Source of the DNA: Platerodrilus igneus
Lineage: Eukaryota > Arthropoda > Insecta > Coleoptera > Lycidae
NCBI GenBank assembly: GCA_036346225.1
Contig: JARFIW010000995.1
Span: forward strand, 3,681,216-3,745,215
Reading direction: 5' to 3'
Length of the DNA: 64,000 nt
Below the pieces are notes generated by a model. That model was given only the letters and a program-made list of their open reading frames with translations, did not search any database and had not been told where the DNA came from. Below, one piece after another: positions 10,901 through 25,900 of this stretch (the stretch's first letter is position 1; each line of letters opens with the position of its first letter). Both the position numbers and the translations under genes were made by a program.

Positions 10901-13900
10901 TGAACACTGCCAAGATGCAGATAATGAGATGTAGCAAACAGGATAGCGACAGAGAGATGAAGTACAGCAGAGTCAGAAGGATTAGAAAAGTAAAACAATT
11001 TTGCTACTAAGTAAGTTGGCCTACAATAAACATAAAATAGATATAAAAAGTACAATAGTCCTTGGCCTATAGAAAAAGAATAATTAAAGACTATGCTTAA
11101 TTTATTAATTTAATTTAATTTATTACATTTAAGATGTTTATGAAACACATAAGTGTATAACATCAATGGTCTGGACATAATAATGTGTAACAGCAATGAT
11201 CATGTACATATAACTTAAAAATTTTATACCATAAGGATAAAAGTGTGGATGCAAATTTTGCTCTAGGCTACCAATTGTATTGCATTCTCAATCTATTCTT
11301 GGGTTGAATAAAAAGCCTTGCTAATTAGAAACCGTTTAATTTTTTTCTTGAACTTATCTAATGGTAATGTTTGAATACTGTTGTGTAAAACATTAAAATA
11401 TTTAAATCCATAATAATTTGGACCGTATCTACTTCTCTTTATTCTGTGATATGGGACCAATATTTTATTTTTGTTCCGTGTATCAAAATGGTGTACACTG
11501 GCATGAACATCAAAATCATTAATATGCTTCTTAACCCAGACTACACAACTAAGAATATAATAATAAGGAAAGGTAAGTATGTTGAATTTAATAAACCGTT
11601 TTCGACAATCGGCTCTGTAGCTTAAGTGTGCCATGACTCTGATCAGTCGCCTTTGTAATCCAAAAATACGATTTGCAGCTGAACAATGTCCCCAAACTTC
11701 GATTGCATAACTTAAATGACTATGAAACATGGCAAAATAAACAGATTTTAATATATTTAAAGATAGAGAGTCCCTGAGAGAACTTATGAAAAAAAGAGTT
11801 TTGCAAAGTTTAGAGCTCAAGCTTATACAGTGACAGTCCCAGCTCATCAGATTATCCAAACACCAAGAAAATTCACAGAGTTTGATGTATTATAGTCATT
11901 TGTTTTTAAAGTGAAACACAATTGGGTAGTCTTTTTCTCATTTAAGCAAAGGTTATTATTGACAAACCAGTTAGATGCCTGATCCTGAGTGTATTTACTT
12001 TCAATTAAAAGTTGTTGCATATCAGAATCCTGATAATAGAAAGTTGTATCATCCGCATACAAAATCACATTTCCATTATTCAACGGATAGGGTAGTTCAT
12101 TAATAAAACAAATAAAAAGGATTGGTCCCAAAATGGATCCTTGAGGAACACCATTAGCAACAATAAGATTCTTGGAGAGTTTACCATTTAAATATACTTT
12201 TTGACTTCTATTCTCAAGAAAAGATTTAATAAAGGTAGTACTACTCTGAACAAAGGAAAGTTTCGTTAATTTGTTAATCAATAGTGAATGGTTTACACAG
12301 TCAAAAGCCTTGCTCATATTGCAAAAATCAGCTAATAGGAACTGGCATTTGTTAAAAGCAGAAGTAACCTTACCTAATAGGTTAGCAATAGCATCAGATG
12401 TAGATAAGTTTTTTTGAAATCCAAACTGTTGTTTACACATCAATTTACAAGTTTCCAAATGATTTGTAATTTGATTTTTCATAATAATCTCAAGAATTTT
12501 AGAAAATACAGGGGTTATAGATATCGGTCTATAGTTTTCAATACAATTTTGGTCTCCCTTTTTATATATTGGTATGACTTTTGATTTCTTAAGTTTATCG
12601 GAAAAATTGATTTTCTTATACATTCATTAATTAGTTTGGTTAACGGAAGTAAGATAATATTTACTACAGATTTTATCAAAGCACTATTCAAATTATAAAT
12701 ATCCCTGCAGCTTCTATTTTTTAACGATGAAATTGCATCACGTACTTGATTGCACGATACCTCACTAAAACGAAATTTATATTACTGTTAAAAATTGAAC
12801 CAGTAGAAGTCTTGAGTGTTGCACTGTTTAGCTTTTTAGTAATTTGATCAGTATTATTCTGAGCAGTAATCCTTTTAGAATTTGTATTTGCTATAATTCT
12901 ATCAACGGAACTAATAAAAAAGTCATTGAAGGTATCTGGTGTAAAGCCATTTACTGATTCAATCTTATTTGCAAAATTCATTTTTCTTTTGCAATTTAAT
13001 AATTTCCACTTGAGTTTGTTTTATTCCCCGCTTTATTAATGAACTCATCATGCGCCCTAATCTTGGCGTCTTTTAGCGCTGCTCAATACCGATACTTGAA
13101 ATTCTTTAAATGCAAACCAATATCAATATTCCTTTGGAAAATATTGCTCAAACATTTCAAATACATAAAATGATTGCTCATTGCCCTTAAATTTTGATCA
13201 AACCATTTTAATTTAATTTCATGTTGAAAATCCTTAGATTTCATAGATTTAATTGGAAAAGCTGTAGCAACGGCATCAACAAAGATGTTTATAAAATAAT
13301 CATATTTTAGGTTTATATTTAATGTTTCATCGTTTACAAAGTTCCAATTCTGTTGCTCTAGAAGTCCATAGAATTTTATCATTCCTGCTTTTGTGAAAGG
13401 CTGATAAAAACTTAGTGACTCAGTTCTTTTAGATCTTTTGAATATTGTATGGATCAGAAGCAAACCCATATGATCGGATAAACCAGTGTCAATAACCTTG
13501 CACTCCTGATTTGGTATGTTGGTAAAAACATTATCTAAACAATTATTAAATCTAGTTGGTTTCGTATTCAAGAATTTAAAACCAAAACCAGCAAAAAAAT
13601 CAGTTATATAGATAGAATCATTGTCATAGGAACCAAACTTAACATTGAAGTCACCGCAAATATAAACACTGTTTTTATGTAGTTTTGCAAAAGAGTTTTA
13701 ACGATGCTTTATTGGGTGACCTATATGTTGTTATAATAAAAAGATTTAATTGCTTGATATGAATGGCTGCAACTTCAGCATGAAATTCACTTGATAATGC
13801 ATTAATATCAGGCATTGGAACTATTTCGTAAATAGTCTTTATATCAACTAAAATAGATACACCACCCCACGCATGATTCTGTCTACAGTAGCTAGAAATA

Positions 13901-16900
13901 GGGATCAAATTATTGATTCTTGAAAATGAAGTTCATCGTAATTGAGATTTATCTCACTGAGACAAAGTACATTACAAGACAAATTTTCCGAAGCAAAAAA
14001 CGCCTCCACACCATTAACCTTATTTTTAACTGATTGTGTATTAATAACAAAAATATTTAATGTGGTTAAGGGTAAACCCTTAAACCCATTTTTAGTTTTT
14101 CCCACAGTTTCATTAGTTGTTAATTTATTAGAATACCCTTGATAATTATCTCTATCATAATTAGACAAAAACCCTCCCTATTATTATGTAAACTTAATTT
14201 CTTAGATCAAAAAGGTTTTACTAAAATATGATTCCCCCATAGTTCCTGTGAGAGCACTTTTTCAATATCATCCATTTTAACTCCAAGCTTAAAGGATTTG
14301 TAACCATCATATTTAGTTTGTAGTGGATTGCAGGAAACAACTTGAATGCCACCATTAGCAAGATGCTTAATAATATCTTCATTGCTAAATTTCGGATCCA
14401 CGCTTGAAACAAAAATGAAGAATGATTTAGCCACACCATACACTGTAGATTCAGTATAATTAAAGGTTTTTTTATATTTGTTGGCTTCCTAGATAAGACG
14501 CCGACTAATTTAGTTCCATAATCTTTAGGACTTTTAGATTTTTCGAGATTAATTTCGGTACTCATAATTTTACGTTGTTTATTTTCAAGTACAGTAATAG
14601 ATTCCTTTTTCAGATTAGGATCTTTATTTACTTTTGCCAGGAAAACAGCTGTACTATCGCTCAGGCTTGCGCATTCATCTTGTTTACAGGTTTGGGCTTT
14701 AACCTTAACCTTGTTTACATTCCAATTTTCACCGGATGCACAAGAAGCGTCATGATTAACAATATTATGTTTGCACCTTTAAGTTTAGTAGTGAATCTTT
14801 GATTGTATTCGTATCATTAGAATTGGATCCCATAGCTTGCGAATAAGAGAGCTTGACTTTTTTTAACGTTTGGTTTTCCTAATAAATGTAATTAAACTTG
14901 TCTCTTATTAGCATACTGTTTTCTTTTAATAAAGCAATTTCACTACGCAAAGCTCTTACTAGTTGTTTATAAACGTCTAGCAAATCATCTAGGCTATTAC
15001 TTTCACAGTCGCTAGCATTTGTTTTAGTTTCAATTTCACCATCATATTTATTAACATCACATGTAGTTGTAAAACATCGCCATTACAGCAAACAACACTC
15101 AAGTCATCACTATATTGTAGTTTTTTCTGGTCAGCAAACTCCTATGGAACAATGCCTTACAAATCTTACAGGTTATGCACTTCGGACCCCCCGAGGTGCC
15201 TCTGTCACAAACTTTACAGTAATTTTTCGCAAGTTCATTTGCACGCGAATTGTCAGACTCGGCCATCTTGAATATTTAAAATAACAATATCTGTCTCAAA
15301 CAAACAATAAGTGTAGTAGTACCTTAAAATATAGTGCAAGTATTTTCAATTTATTAGCCCAAAATACGCTTTATTTTATTTTGTAAATAAACAATGCTAT
15401 GAAGATAGCTACAACACTTCTTGTAGCATAGTACTACAACGATGCAAAACACTGACATTGAGCAAAGATGTTATGGGTCTTTTAAAATCCCAATGACCTG
15501 CACACAAATCATAAATATTATTGACAAAACTAAAGATCAAAGTAAAAATATGGCTGTACAATGATACTAATGTTTCAGACACCATTGAGGTTCTTGCAAT
15601 ATTATTTTAAAATTAATGTTACCATATGAATATTCTCTATACATTTTACACACTGAAAAGGACTCGTAGGAGTCCTACAACTTTTAGAAATTCCTCTATT
15701 CGCAACTGCTACTGAATATAGAGCAAACACATGACCAAATGAATAATTTAAACAATCGCCATAGCAGCAGTGCTTCTTTACAAATTTTTAACTTATGGTC
15801 AAGCCAATATTGCGTATTCTCGAATCTTTAATTTTGACATTTGCGATCCCGCCTCTTTCTTTCTGTTTAGTGTATTCTGTTTAATTTCCCTTTGTTAATA
15901 ATAATTATAAAGCAGTTTTTTTAAAGACTGTGCTTCATTATTTATTTTTAAATAGTAAATTGTGACATTCCTTTGAAATGTTTATAATCCTATTTCATTT
16001 TAATAGTCTGTATTAGTAAATACCCCCAATAGGATTAGGTTATTTCCTCTAAGAAATGTAATTCAACCAAACTTACGAAGTAAGTTAGGTTAATATAATC
16101 GTTACGTAGTCGCCACCGTCGTCTGTTGCCATATTCCCATAATGATACAATAAATAATATATATGTACCTTGTTTAGTTTTTTACGCTGATTACAAATAT
16201 GCTATACACTTTTCGATATCTCATTTAGTTTTCGAGATAATCGAATTTATTTGAGAAATGTTAACAGTACAAACTAATATAAACTTTAATAGATATTTTA
16301 ATTTATTTAAAATATATAATTTCCTTTCATAAAATTTCCGTAAGTTTGGTTGTAAGGCGTACATGCGTCTTAGATTTTTTTTTAGGTTGTATTCATTCTT
16401 GCTCTAAGAAAGGATTATTTCGATATCCTATATTATTCATACTCAAAGTCGTCAAATTCATTATGGCGATTTTTTAAGGTTAAAAATTACATCATGGCTA
16501 CTTTGTATTCTAAAATTATTACAGTTTTATTATTCATTTGTTTTGATTAATAATGTATCATGATTACGCCTATGATCTCATGGTCTGGGCACAGAGGCGT
16601 TCGCACGTAAAATTGTACTGATTAAAAAAAATGAGAAATCAATTCCTCTGGTTCTAGTTAACCTTTCTGTAAGTTAATTTTTGCATATGTTAGATAGAGA
16701 AAAACGACGTAAGTAATTTGAATTTCCAGTCTTCATCTGTCCGAACCTTGCCGAAGATATCTTGAATTGTTTATAAAAGGTAGGATTTTTTTCTAGGCAC
16801 TTCATCAATTACATCCAAAGAAATAACGTGCAACTTGAGTAGGTTAGTTTACCTTGAAAAAGGTATCGAACTCATTAAAGCAGTTATTATTAAGTTTAGA

Positions 16901-19900
16901 TAGTTCCCTACCAGGCATTACTTTTAATTTTCGGAACACCTTGGTTCCCATTAAATTGACAACTTCAAGTTGAATAAAAACACGTCGACTCAGTTAATTT
17001 CTTTCGAAGTCCCACGAGATAATGGTTTTTAGTGGTGTTTGAGTTATCTAGTTAAAAATCACTCATCGGGTATTTATGAAAACCTCTAAAACTATAACTT
17101 ACAATAATTGTAAATAAATGAACAATTTTAATTAATTTCAAGAACTTATTAACATACCCTTAGTGCATTCTTGTTATTAGGTTAAGAATTTAAATAGTAA
17201 TTTTGTTCATCGAAAACGTTTTCCAGTAAGTTAAATAGCTGGTAATATATTTGGTTTTTGTTTATATATACTTGTAATGAAAACGTAATTGTTTAATAGT
17301 CATGTATTGGTGTTTCACAACTAATGCGAATGAATGGTTCCCGTTTTGTTCTAATAAAATTTTTGCAATTACCTAGAGATGTATTAATATTCAGGTAATT
17401 TAACATTTGATTTTGGAAACCTTCCTATCAGCTAGTAGTTTTTACGTGGATATTTTAGTGTCCTTACCATAACCTTTATTTTAGGTTAGTTTTTAGCAAT
17501 AGTGTACCTTATTAGTTTTCATGCAAATTTTAGACCAGATCACTTGCTTGATCTCAGGTTTTGACATCCCTTTCTGGGGCTTTTCTTTAGAAACCTCGAC
17601 ACTTCGAGATTAGGTGGCATCCAAGATACTTCCCGTTTAAGACATTTCACACGCGGGACCATTCTGGAAACCTCTTCAAACACACCACCCATCACACTGA
17701 GTTAGTTGGTTAGTACAGTTGAGATTTTTGATACCTTATCAAAACAGAATCTAACAGGTTACTTTAACGAATTTTTCTGTGGATTACCCGCTAGATTTTC
17801 TGGGACCAAAACTGTACATAACAAAGTAAACGTTTTCAAATTCAATATTTCTTAAACACATATTGTTTTGTTTTAAGTTAGAATTAACTTCACTATGAAC
17901 AATTCTAAAAAAATTGTTCATAGCCAAGGTCATGAGATTACATACAATTTTTACAAGTATATGAAAGATCAGAAGGATGCTGGTTAAAACTTTATTTTAC
18001 TGAAGAATTTGAGCAAAATTGTGTCTGAAACGACTAGGATTAAATTAACAACTGTTAAGAAAATTATTAAGGAAGACAAAAGCAACCAGTTAGTGCTAAG
18101 ATACAATTTACTTCACCAAGAAAAACCATCAGGAAAAGTAATCCAAAGTCAACATTAGATGAATTTGAAGAAGAAATTGTGCACACAATTATTTATCGAT
18201 TTCCAAACATATATCATAAATAACCTACAATGCAGGTTGTACTTGTGGTTTTCAAATTGGACAGAATCACTTTCTGTAGAAAAATTAATTCGTTTAGGAG
18301 GTGCATAAAATGGGGTTTTGTTGGAAGAAGTACCAAGACAATCGTAAAGTCAATTGAGAAGACAGAAATCCGAGCATACAAGTCTATTATTTACAAAAAG
18401 TACAGCAATTCTGAACAGAAGGCAGAAATATCATGTATTGTGATGGAACTTACTTTGTATAGTATACATGCAGTATCGAAGGTATAGGACAATGGTTCAA
18501 ATTGATATTCAAATGCACTGTTAGTCAAAGGGAAACATTTAATTATTGTACATACTGTTGGCAAAAAAGGTTTTGTTTCAAATGTGTTACTAATCTTTAG
18601 ATACTGACTTAAAACTGGTGACTATTGCGATGAAATAATAGAAATATCTGTAAATAGTTATAAGATAATTATTACAAAACCTTGAAAAACCCGTGATAGA
18701 TAATGTATCATATCATAATACAAACGGGGAACCAAATCCAACATCAGATTGGAAAAAAGAAGACATGAGGTGTTGGCTACTGAAAAGAAACCAGCCTTTT
18801 CAGCTTAAGATGCAAAATCGGAACTACATGCAAACACTGATCAACATAAACCCACTTGCAAAAAAGGTGTTGTTGATAATTTTAGCCGAACATGATCTTC
18901 AGCATTGCCATTGCCCCCATATCATCCTGAACTTAACCTTATTGAGGCAATGGTAAAAAACCATGTTGCTGCACATAGCAAGACTTTAAATTGGAGGATG
19001 TCTGGAAATTGACAGAAAATAAGGTTTATACCATTGGTCAACAAGAATGCTCTCGTGTAGAAAAAATTGAAAAGGAATGGTAGGGACTATGTAATAGACG
19101 ATATAGAACAACTTATAATAAACATCAATGATAATAGTGATTCCTCAGACTTTTACCTGATGATGATTTTGCATGCAAATCGTTACAGTAACAACATGCA
19201 ATGAGATTTTGTATGATATAAGACTTTTTCAATTTGTAGGTTAATCTACTTGTGGTACATATTGTTATTCATTTAAATAAGTAATATTGTTGTATTACTT
19301 ACACTCCTTAATAATGTTAATAATTATTATGAAAATTTCTAATCATGCTGCAACTATGAATTTCTTCTCCATTTTAAAACTGCGCTCGAAGTTACTAATA
19401 GATTCCAATTTATCAACCAAATTCAATCAATAAATCACCTATATTTCAAGTTTTTTTTAAATCGATTGTTCCAACTAAATTTAGTTGTCATTTTATATGA
19501 ATAATAATAAATTATTATGCAAAACTAAAATTAAATAATTGTGTATTCACTACATTTTGAACACAATAGTAACTTTTATTTTATATCTAATATTCTGCAG
19601 TACTTCTTAATATGATTTATTTAACTCACTTATTCCGAAGAAGTACTACAAAACTCAAAATTGGATACGCTTTGCCTTCTATGTATTTATCATTGGTTAG
19701 GTATTTATTTACAAATTAATAACTTGAGGTTACATTAAACGTCATATTAGCAAATCCTGATGTTTTTAGGTTGAAAAAAAATACTGTGTTAAATCTTCTT
19801 TTAAAGGTTTTTCACTTCCTCCATTGTGCTTCCCAGGCTGGCTGTGATTTTGAAACGGCTATACAGTCTTTGAGATATGGGACTATAGAGAAATGCTTAA

Positions 19901-22900
19901 AATTACATGAACATATAAAGCTAATAGCAGTAGGGACTTTGAAATGGTTAAAAAAATAGAAATACACATTTAATTAAAAGAATATGCGACAGAATGGCGT
20001 AATATTTTAAGGTATGAAGGAGTGATTAGGGAAGGCATAAATCAAGATAAATTATTTAGAGGAAAGCAAAATATATAGACATTAAAAACCACGTAGGCAA
20101 AGATAATTACAAGCAGTAAAAGTTAGCTCAGAATAGTAATCAGTAAGCTGTGCAACATAAACTTGAGATTATGACTTGAGATAGAGAGAAAGTAATACCC
20201 ACCTACAGTTTCTGAACTGCATTTATCTCTTTTCCATAAACAAGCAATTCTTTTACATGATCATCATTAGATCTTCAGTGCTGGAACTGGTTAGACGCAC
20301 ACCTCCCTTGTTTTCTATTATGAGCTAACCTACACATTTCCGGAAATTCCCACAGCTGACATCTTTCATTATCTGTGTGCAATAGTCTAATCTAGGTCTA
20401 CTTCTACCTCCCTTTTTTCCTTTTTCTGCTTCTAATATATCCCGCACTATTTCCTCGTGTCTTAAACGTGTCCTATTATCCTACCTCTTCTATTTTTTTA
20501 TTGTTTTACATAGATATCTTTCTTCCCCTACTATTTCTAGTACCTCTTTGTTCTTAACTTTATCTGTAGCACCACATTTCAAAGGGTTCTTCTACTTTTT
20601 TCCTGTCTGGTTCTCCTACTGTCCATGTTTCACAGCTGTACAGTGTCATGCTCCACACCTACGCTTTCAACCATTTTTCCTTGTATGTATGTTGTTGTCT
20701 TCGAACATAGCAGCTGTTTTTTCTTGTTAGATACAGCACGCCTCGTGCAAATCTTTTTTTTTATACCTTAGCACTTTATCTTTCTATTGTTTTTTAAAAA
20801 TATACCCTATTTCGCCTTTCACTCTTATACTTGCAAAAACAATATTATAATTAATTAATTTACACAGGATAGTTAAAGAACAAAGGAATGAAAAGACAAA
20901 TAGCAAACAAAATTTTAATGCAAATAGGATAAATGTGGTTGTCTGCGGTGCATAGATAACTTAATCAATCAAATAATAAACAAGATAATGTTTACGTCGC
21001 ATATCACTTTAAGCAATATGATTATTTATTGGGTTGTATGAACAATCCCATTCCATAAGGCATTATATTTATCTATTCGATAAAATCAATTATCATTTAT
21101 ATTACTATTAAGGTCCAAAGATGCACAATACACTATGGTGCACGAACTACCCCAAGTCTCGTCTACAAATGCACTTTTATTACTGTTTTTCTATTCTAAA
21201 GATAATTCAATGAAACATGCAATGCAAGCACATTTCGCTAACTATAAAACTAAATTGGTAAGAAAAAATTAATAAAGTTGAATAGACACATTAAATATGA
21301 AGTACTTTGTGTTGTAGATTTCATGAATGCTAAGATCAATTAAGCATGACATTTTAATTCTTTTTTTAGAAAATATTAATTCAATGAGGACAGTTAGTAT
21401 AATTAAAGTGATAAACTGAAACCACAAAATTAGAAAATTATTTATGGTACAATACATATGAAACGGAACTTAGGGTTGTAAATTAATTTAAACCACAAAA
21501 CAATAAACCAAATATTTATTTCAGTCAAGTTTCACAGCGAAATCATGTCATTTAAAGAAAGCTTTAGAATTATTAAATAGCAATGAATTTATTAATATAC
21601 TTCTGAAACATAGGAGTGCTTTTACTAATTTTAGTTAAATAAATTAGATTCAATGTTACATAATTTCAATGCACAGTTGTTATATAATGTAAAAAAAACC
21701 AGACCTGCATAGGAGAAATTCACAAAGATGAGATTGCAGATGATTTAATCATTTCATACAATATGTTACAATGTATGCATTTTATATCGCAAATACAAAA
21801 AAATTAATTATATGTTAACTTAATAAATCGCATGATACCACAACTACTTTCCTCGGGATGTTATGACAAAAACCTCAGACAATATAAACAGCAGAAGGGG
21901 AATTAAATGACGATAATTATATCCGACAGAAATTAGAATTAATTATCTGCGAGCAGTTGATTCAAAAACGTTAAAATGTAGACATACGCCCTAATGAAAA
22001 GGTGTGGTTTGAAAGTTGAAGGGTTAAAAGAAACAGTTTTAAGAAGAGAATATAGATTTCCCGCAGGGGCATGTGACTAAATTTATTTGAACTTACGTTT
22101 GCAGGGGCAATGTAAATGGTTTCAATTCACAAATTTGCGAATTGTCATTGTTGCAACCAATCAAAAAGGATTAGGACCTGAAGAGTTCGTCCTTCCATTA
22201 AATTGGAATTTGGTGGTATTGAGTTAAAAAAACTTTAACTCAAATAACGGTCACACGAAAGACTGATCTTGTTGGAAATTTTGAAATTTAAGATGCAGTG
22301 AATAGTATTAGGTTTTGATTGAAATTATTAATTATGCATTTGTGGACTGAAAATGTGTTTTGTATACATGTCATGTTCTTTTTAAGAAGGTGAACCAGGA
22401 CCATTTATTAAAAGTAAGAAGGAATATATCCCAAATGATGATGAACACAGCAGCTGTTCAAATTCGGGTAGTGATAAAGAAGATACAACAATGAGATCAA
22501 ACACTAAGAAACTTTATCTTGAGAAACGTGATGAAGACTTCATATTCAAAACTTTTCATAACAAAGATTTATTTTTCATTTGGATCCCCGAAAAGCAACA
22601 CATGTAGCTTATGCGATTCTGCGAGTCAAAGAAAGCATACAAAGTATACTGCAGGAATTAAGGCACTTAAAATAGGCAGAGATGGAAAAAGAGCTAAGAT
22701 TAGACAATATGCATTACATTACAATCGATATGCAGCAAACAATGCCGCTTCCAATAATAACTATTTCAAAAGTGTTCTATTTAAAGCAGATGTGGTTTTG
22801 TAACTTCAGCATCCATATTGTTACAAAAACTTTAGAAATTGCTTGCTTCTATACTTGAACAGAGGATACTGCTAACAGAAGAAGTTCGAGATATGTAGTT

Positions 22901-25900
22901 TGCTATTACACTACATTGAAGTAGATGAAAATCTCAAAGACAAAGATCATTTGCTTATCTGGTCTGATTCCTGCAAGGGCCAAAATAAGAATTATTATAT
23001 GATATGTAGGTATCTCAAGGGTTATTTTCCTTCCATTGATCACAAATTTCCTGAAATGGTCGTAAATATTTGGATTCTGATCGAAATTTTGGCAGAATCA
23101 AGAAAGTATTGCGAAGGCATGACACTGTACATACCAGATGCTTATCAGAATATAATTATAAGAGCCAGCAAAAAATAAAGTTCTAGATATGGCTCAACAT
23201 TTTAGAAAAATAGCAGATCTGCATAATAATCTTCGGTTTGTTAATACGAAAAAATGATCTCAAACAATCAGTTAAATTGAGAGACGACATTTAAATGGAT
23301 CAGAGTAGAAGTATATGGGTCATATCTGTACAAAGAATCGTACGACGAAACAGTGCCATTTAAAAAAATAAATTCTAAAAAATAAGATTACAGAACCACC
23401 ACAAAAAAATTGAAATCCAGAGAGTTCGGGTAAAATATGGTACTATCTCAGACGAAAAGAAAAAGAATCTTAAAGACCGAATAATGCTATTTTCAAAACA
23501 CATTGGAATAATTACAATAATTTCATTATAATCATAGTTTATTTATTGCAAGTTAATATTATCATTTGATTTGTTTGTTAATCTAGTGTATGTAATAAAA
23601 ATGTTTACTTTTCTATCAAACAATGTGTTAATTTCATAACTTCGATCACTAGATGAAGGTGTTTTGTACAATTTTTTGTAAAACTTCAGACATAGTTACA
23701 ATTTTTTCATCACCACTTATATTGACTAAAATTTCCTTATCTAATATTATTATATAAACACACTACTTTTAAGACAAAAAAAATACATAATAAAAATGTT
23801 AACTTTTAATAACTCAAAACTTTAATTTTGTAACATAACACCAACCATTTGCGGCTTCTATTATTAAAACTCACTTTTTATTCAGCATAATATGCAAATG
23901 GATACCAGACATGTATGACTCTGCAAAAGGTAAATCCTAATGCGATTACAAACTATGGTCAAGCAGATACCAGATTTATAACTGTAACTAGAACTGAAGT
24001 CTCTAAACATAATATAAATATTTCAGGAGAACATAAACTAAAAGTGGTTCAAAATATAACAAATGGTAATTCGTAGTTGAATTTGGGTAAAAAGTATTTT
24101 GGAAGTTTTCGCTTTGTATAACAAATAGAGATGTGTATTACAATACATGTTTAAATAAACACACCAAAAACCATTTTAAATTATTGGTAAATTCTAACAT
24201 TGTAGGGAAAATAATTAGGAGAAACACCAAAATAATCATATTTAGATTTACATAGGAAAAATTATAACCATTGAATTTAAGTTACATATAGAAAACTCGC
24301 TAAAACATATCACAAACAAAATTTAGGAAAAACCTAAATAATACAACAAGCACATAATATATTTTATTATTGTGCTATACTATATTCAAAATAACTTACC
24401 AATTTATTACTTTTGTTGAATGATTTCCCACATAATGTACAGAGGTAGGGTTTCTCGCCTGAGTGAGTTCGTTCATGGCATTTTAAATCATGCGATCTTG
24501 GAAAACCTTTGTTGCAAATGCTACATTTATATGGCCTTTCACCAGTATGTCGTCGCATGTGTACAATCTATAGATATTTTATAAAATGTATGTAAAATAT
24601 TATAAAATATGTTCTTACCATATTACTAGAACTATTAAACTCCTTTCCACAATAAACGCATAAATGTAAACGTGCATTATCCTTTAGTCCAGAATGAATT
24701 TTCTGGTGAGTTCTTAAATTATCTAAACGATTAAAAGCTTTACCACAATCACCACAAACATGTCGTTTATCTTGTTGTAAATGTATTTTTATATGCCTCG
24801 CTAAATGATCAGATCTGTAAAGTAATGTATTTATTAGTTTAAAGCAACTAAAACTCTCTACCTTGTAAAAGTTACTTCACACAATGAGCATTTATGAATT
24901 CCATCTGCACCGCCAGTATCATGAGCTCTTAGATGACGAATAAATAATTCCCCTCTACTAAACTGCTTATTACATATATTACAAAGATAAGGTTTATTAA
25001 TATGATCTTCTTTCATATGCTTATCTAAAAAACTGGGTGTTGCAAATGCTTTATCACATTTTACACATTTGTGTATAAGTACGGCTCTATGTACAAACAT
25101 ATGTCGCGTTAAATGATTTGCTCGTGTGAATTGAGTAGTACATACATGGCAGGTGTATTGTTTTCGCTTTATAATAGGTATAATAATTTCAGGTTCCTCC
25201 TCCAACAAATTGTTTTCATCATCTGAAGCTTGAGAATTTGCTTGGATACTCTTCGTACTAAATGAATTTTCTGCTATAAAAACAGAATTGTAAAATAAAT
25301 ATAGTGGAAAAGATATTTAAAAATAAACAATACATCGCAAATTACCAATCATTTGTATAGTCTTTACAAGGTGTTTTGACCTTGATATTTTAAAATATAA
25401 TCGAAATAAGTTTTTAAAACGACGAAAATATGTTTTTCGGGACAATAAACTTTAAATTTCCTTCAACTTTCCAAACATTACAAATTAATGCAAGGAAATA
25501 TTTCAACTTGATGATTTATATAAAATTGAAGCAATTGAAAATCTTTCATTTAGATGAGATAATAATGATAAAATGCACTAAAACATTAGTAATAAATAAT
25601 CTATCAATTACATAACAGCTTCGTTACTGAACATGAAACTAAGAATATGGTACATTATACTCAATCAGTAAAAAAATTATTGTAATTTTTGTAAATTGTA
25701 ATAAAAACAGAATTGTTTCGGTTACAACATTTGTTTTTTCGACAAAATGTTAGAGTGTACTGCAGTACAGTTCATACAAACCCCTAAAAATTTTCTTGGA
25801 TCAGAGCTTCTAAAGGATGCTTTTCACTTTGGCACAAGAAAAATTGTGTTTTAACATTATTGTAAAAATATGTTTTAACCAAACTATTTGACAAATTTAA

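Larger units (their letters stand above)
11097..15290 (-). mobile_element. Jockey-superfamily-like LINE, nearly full length but broken
   Basis: About 4.2 kb on the minus strand with ORF1, AP-like endonuclease, RT and a C-terminal domain in the canonical order. The 3' end at 11097-11130 is a (TTAAA/TTTAA)-type simple tail. It lies in the 19.4 kb intron in the same orientation as the ZAD gene. Coding parts are listed separately. Confidence 0.8.
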
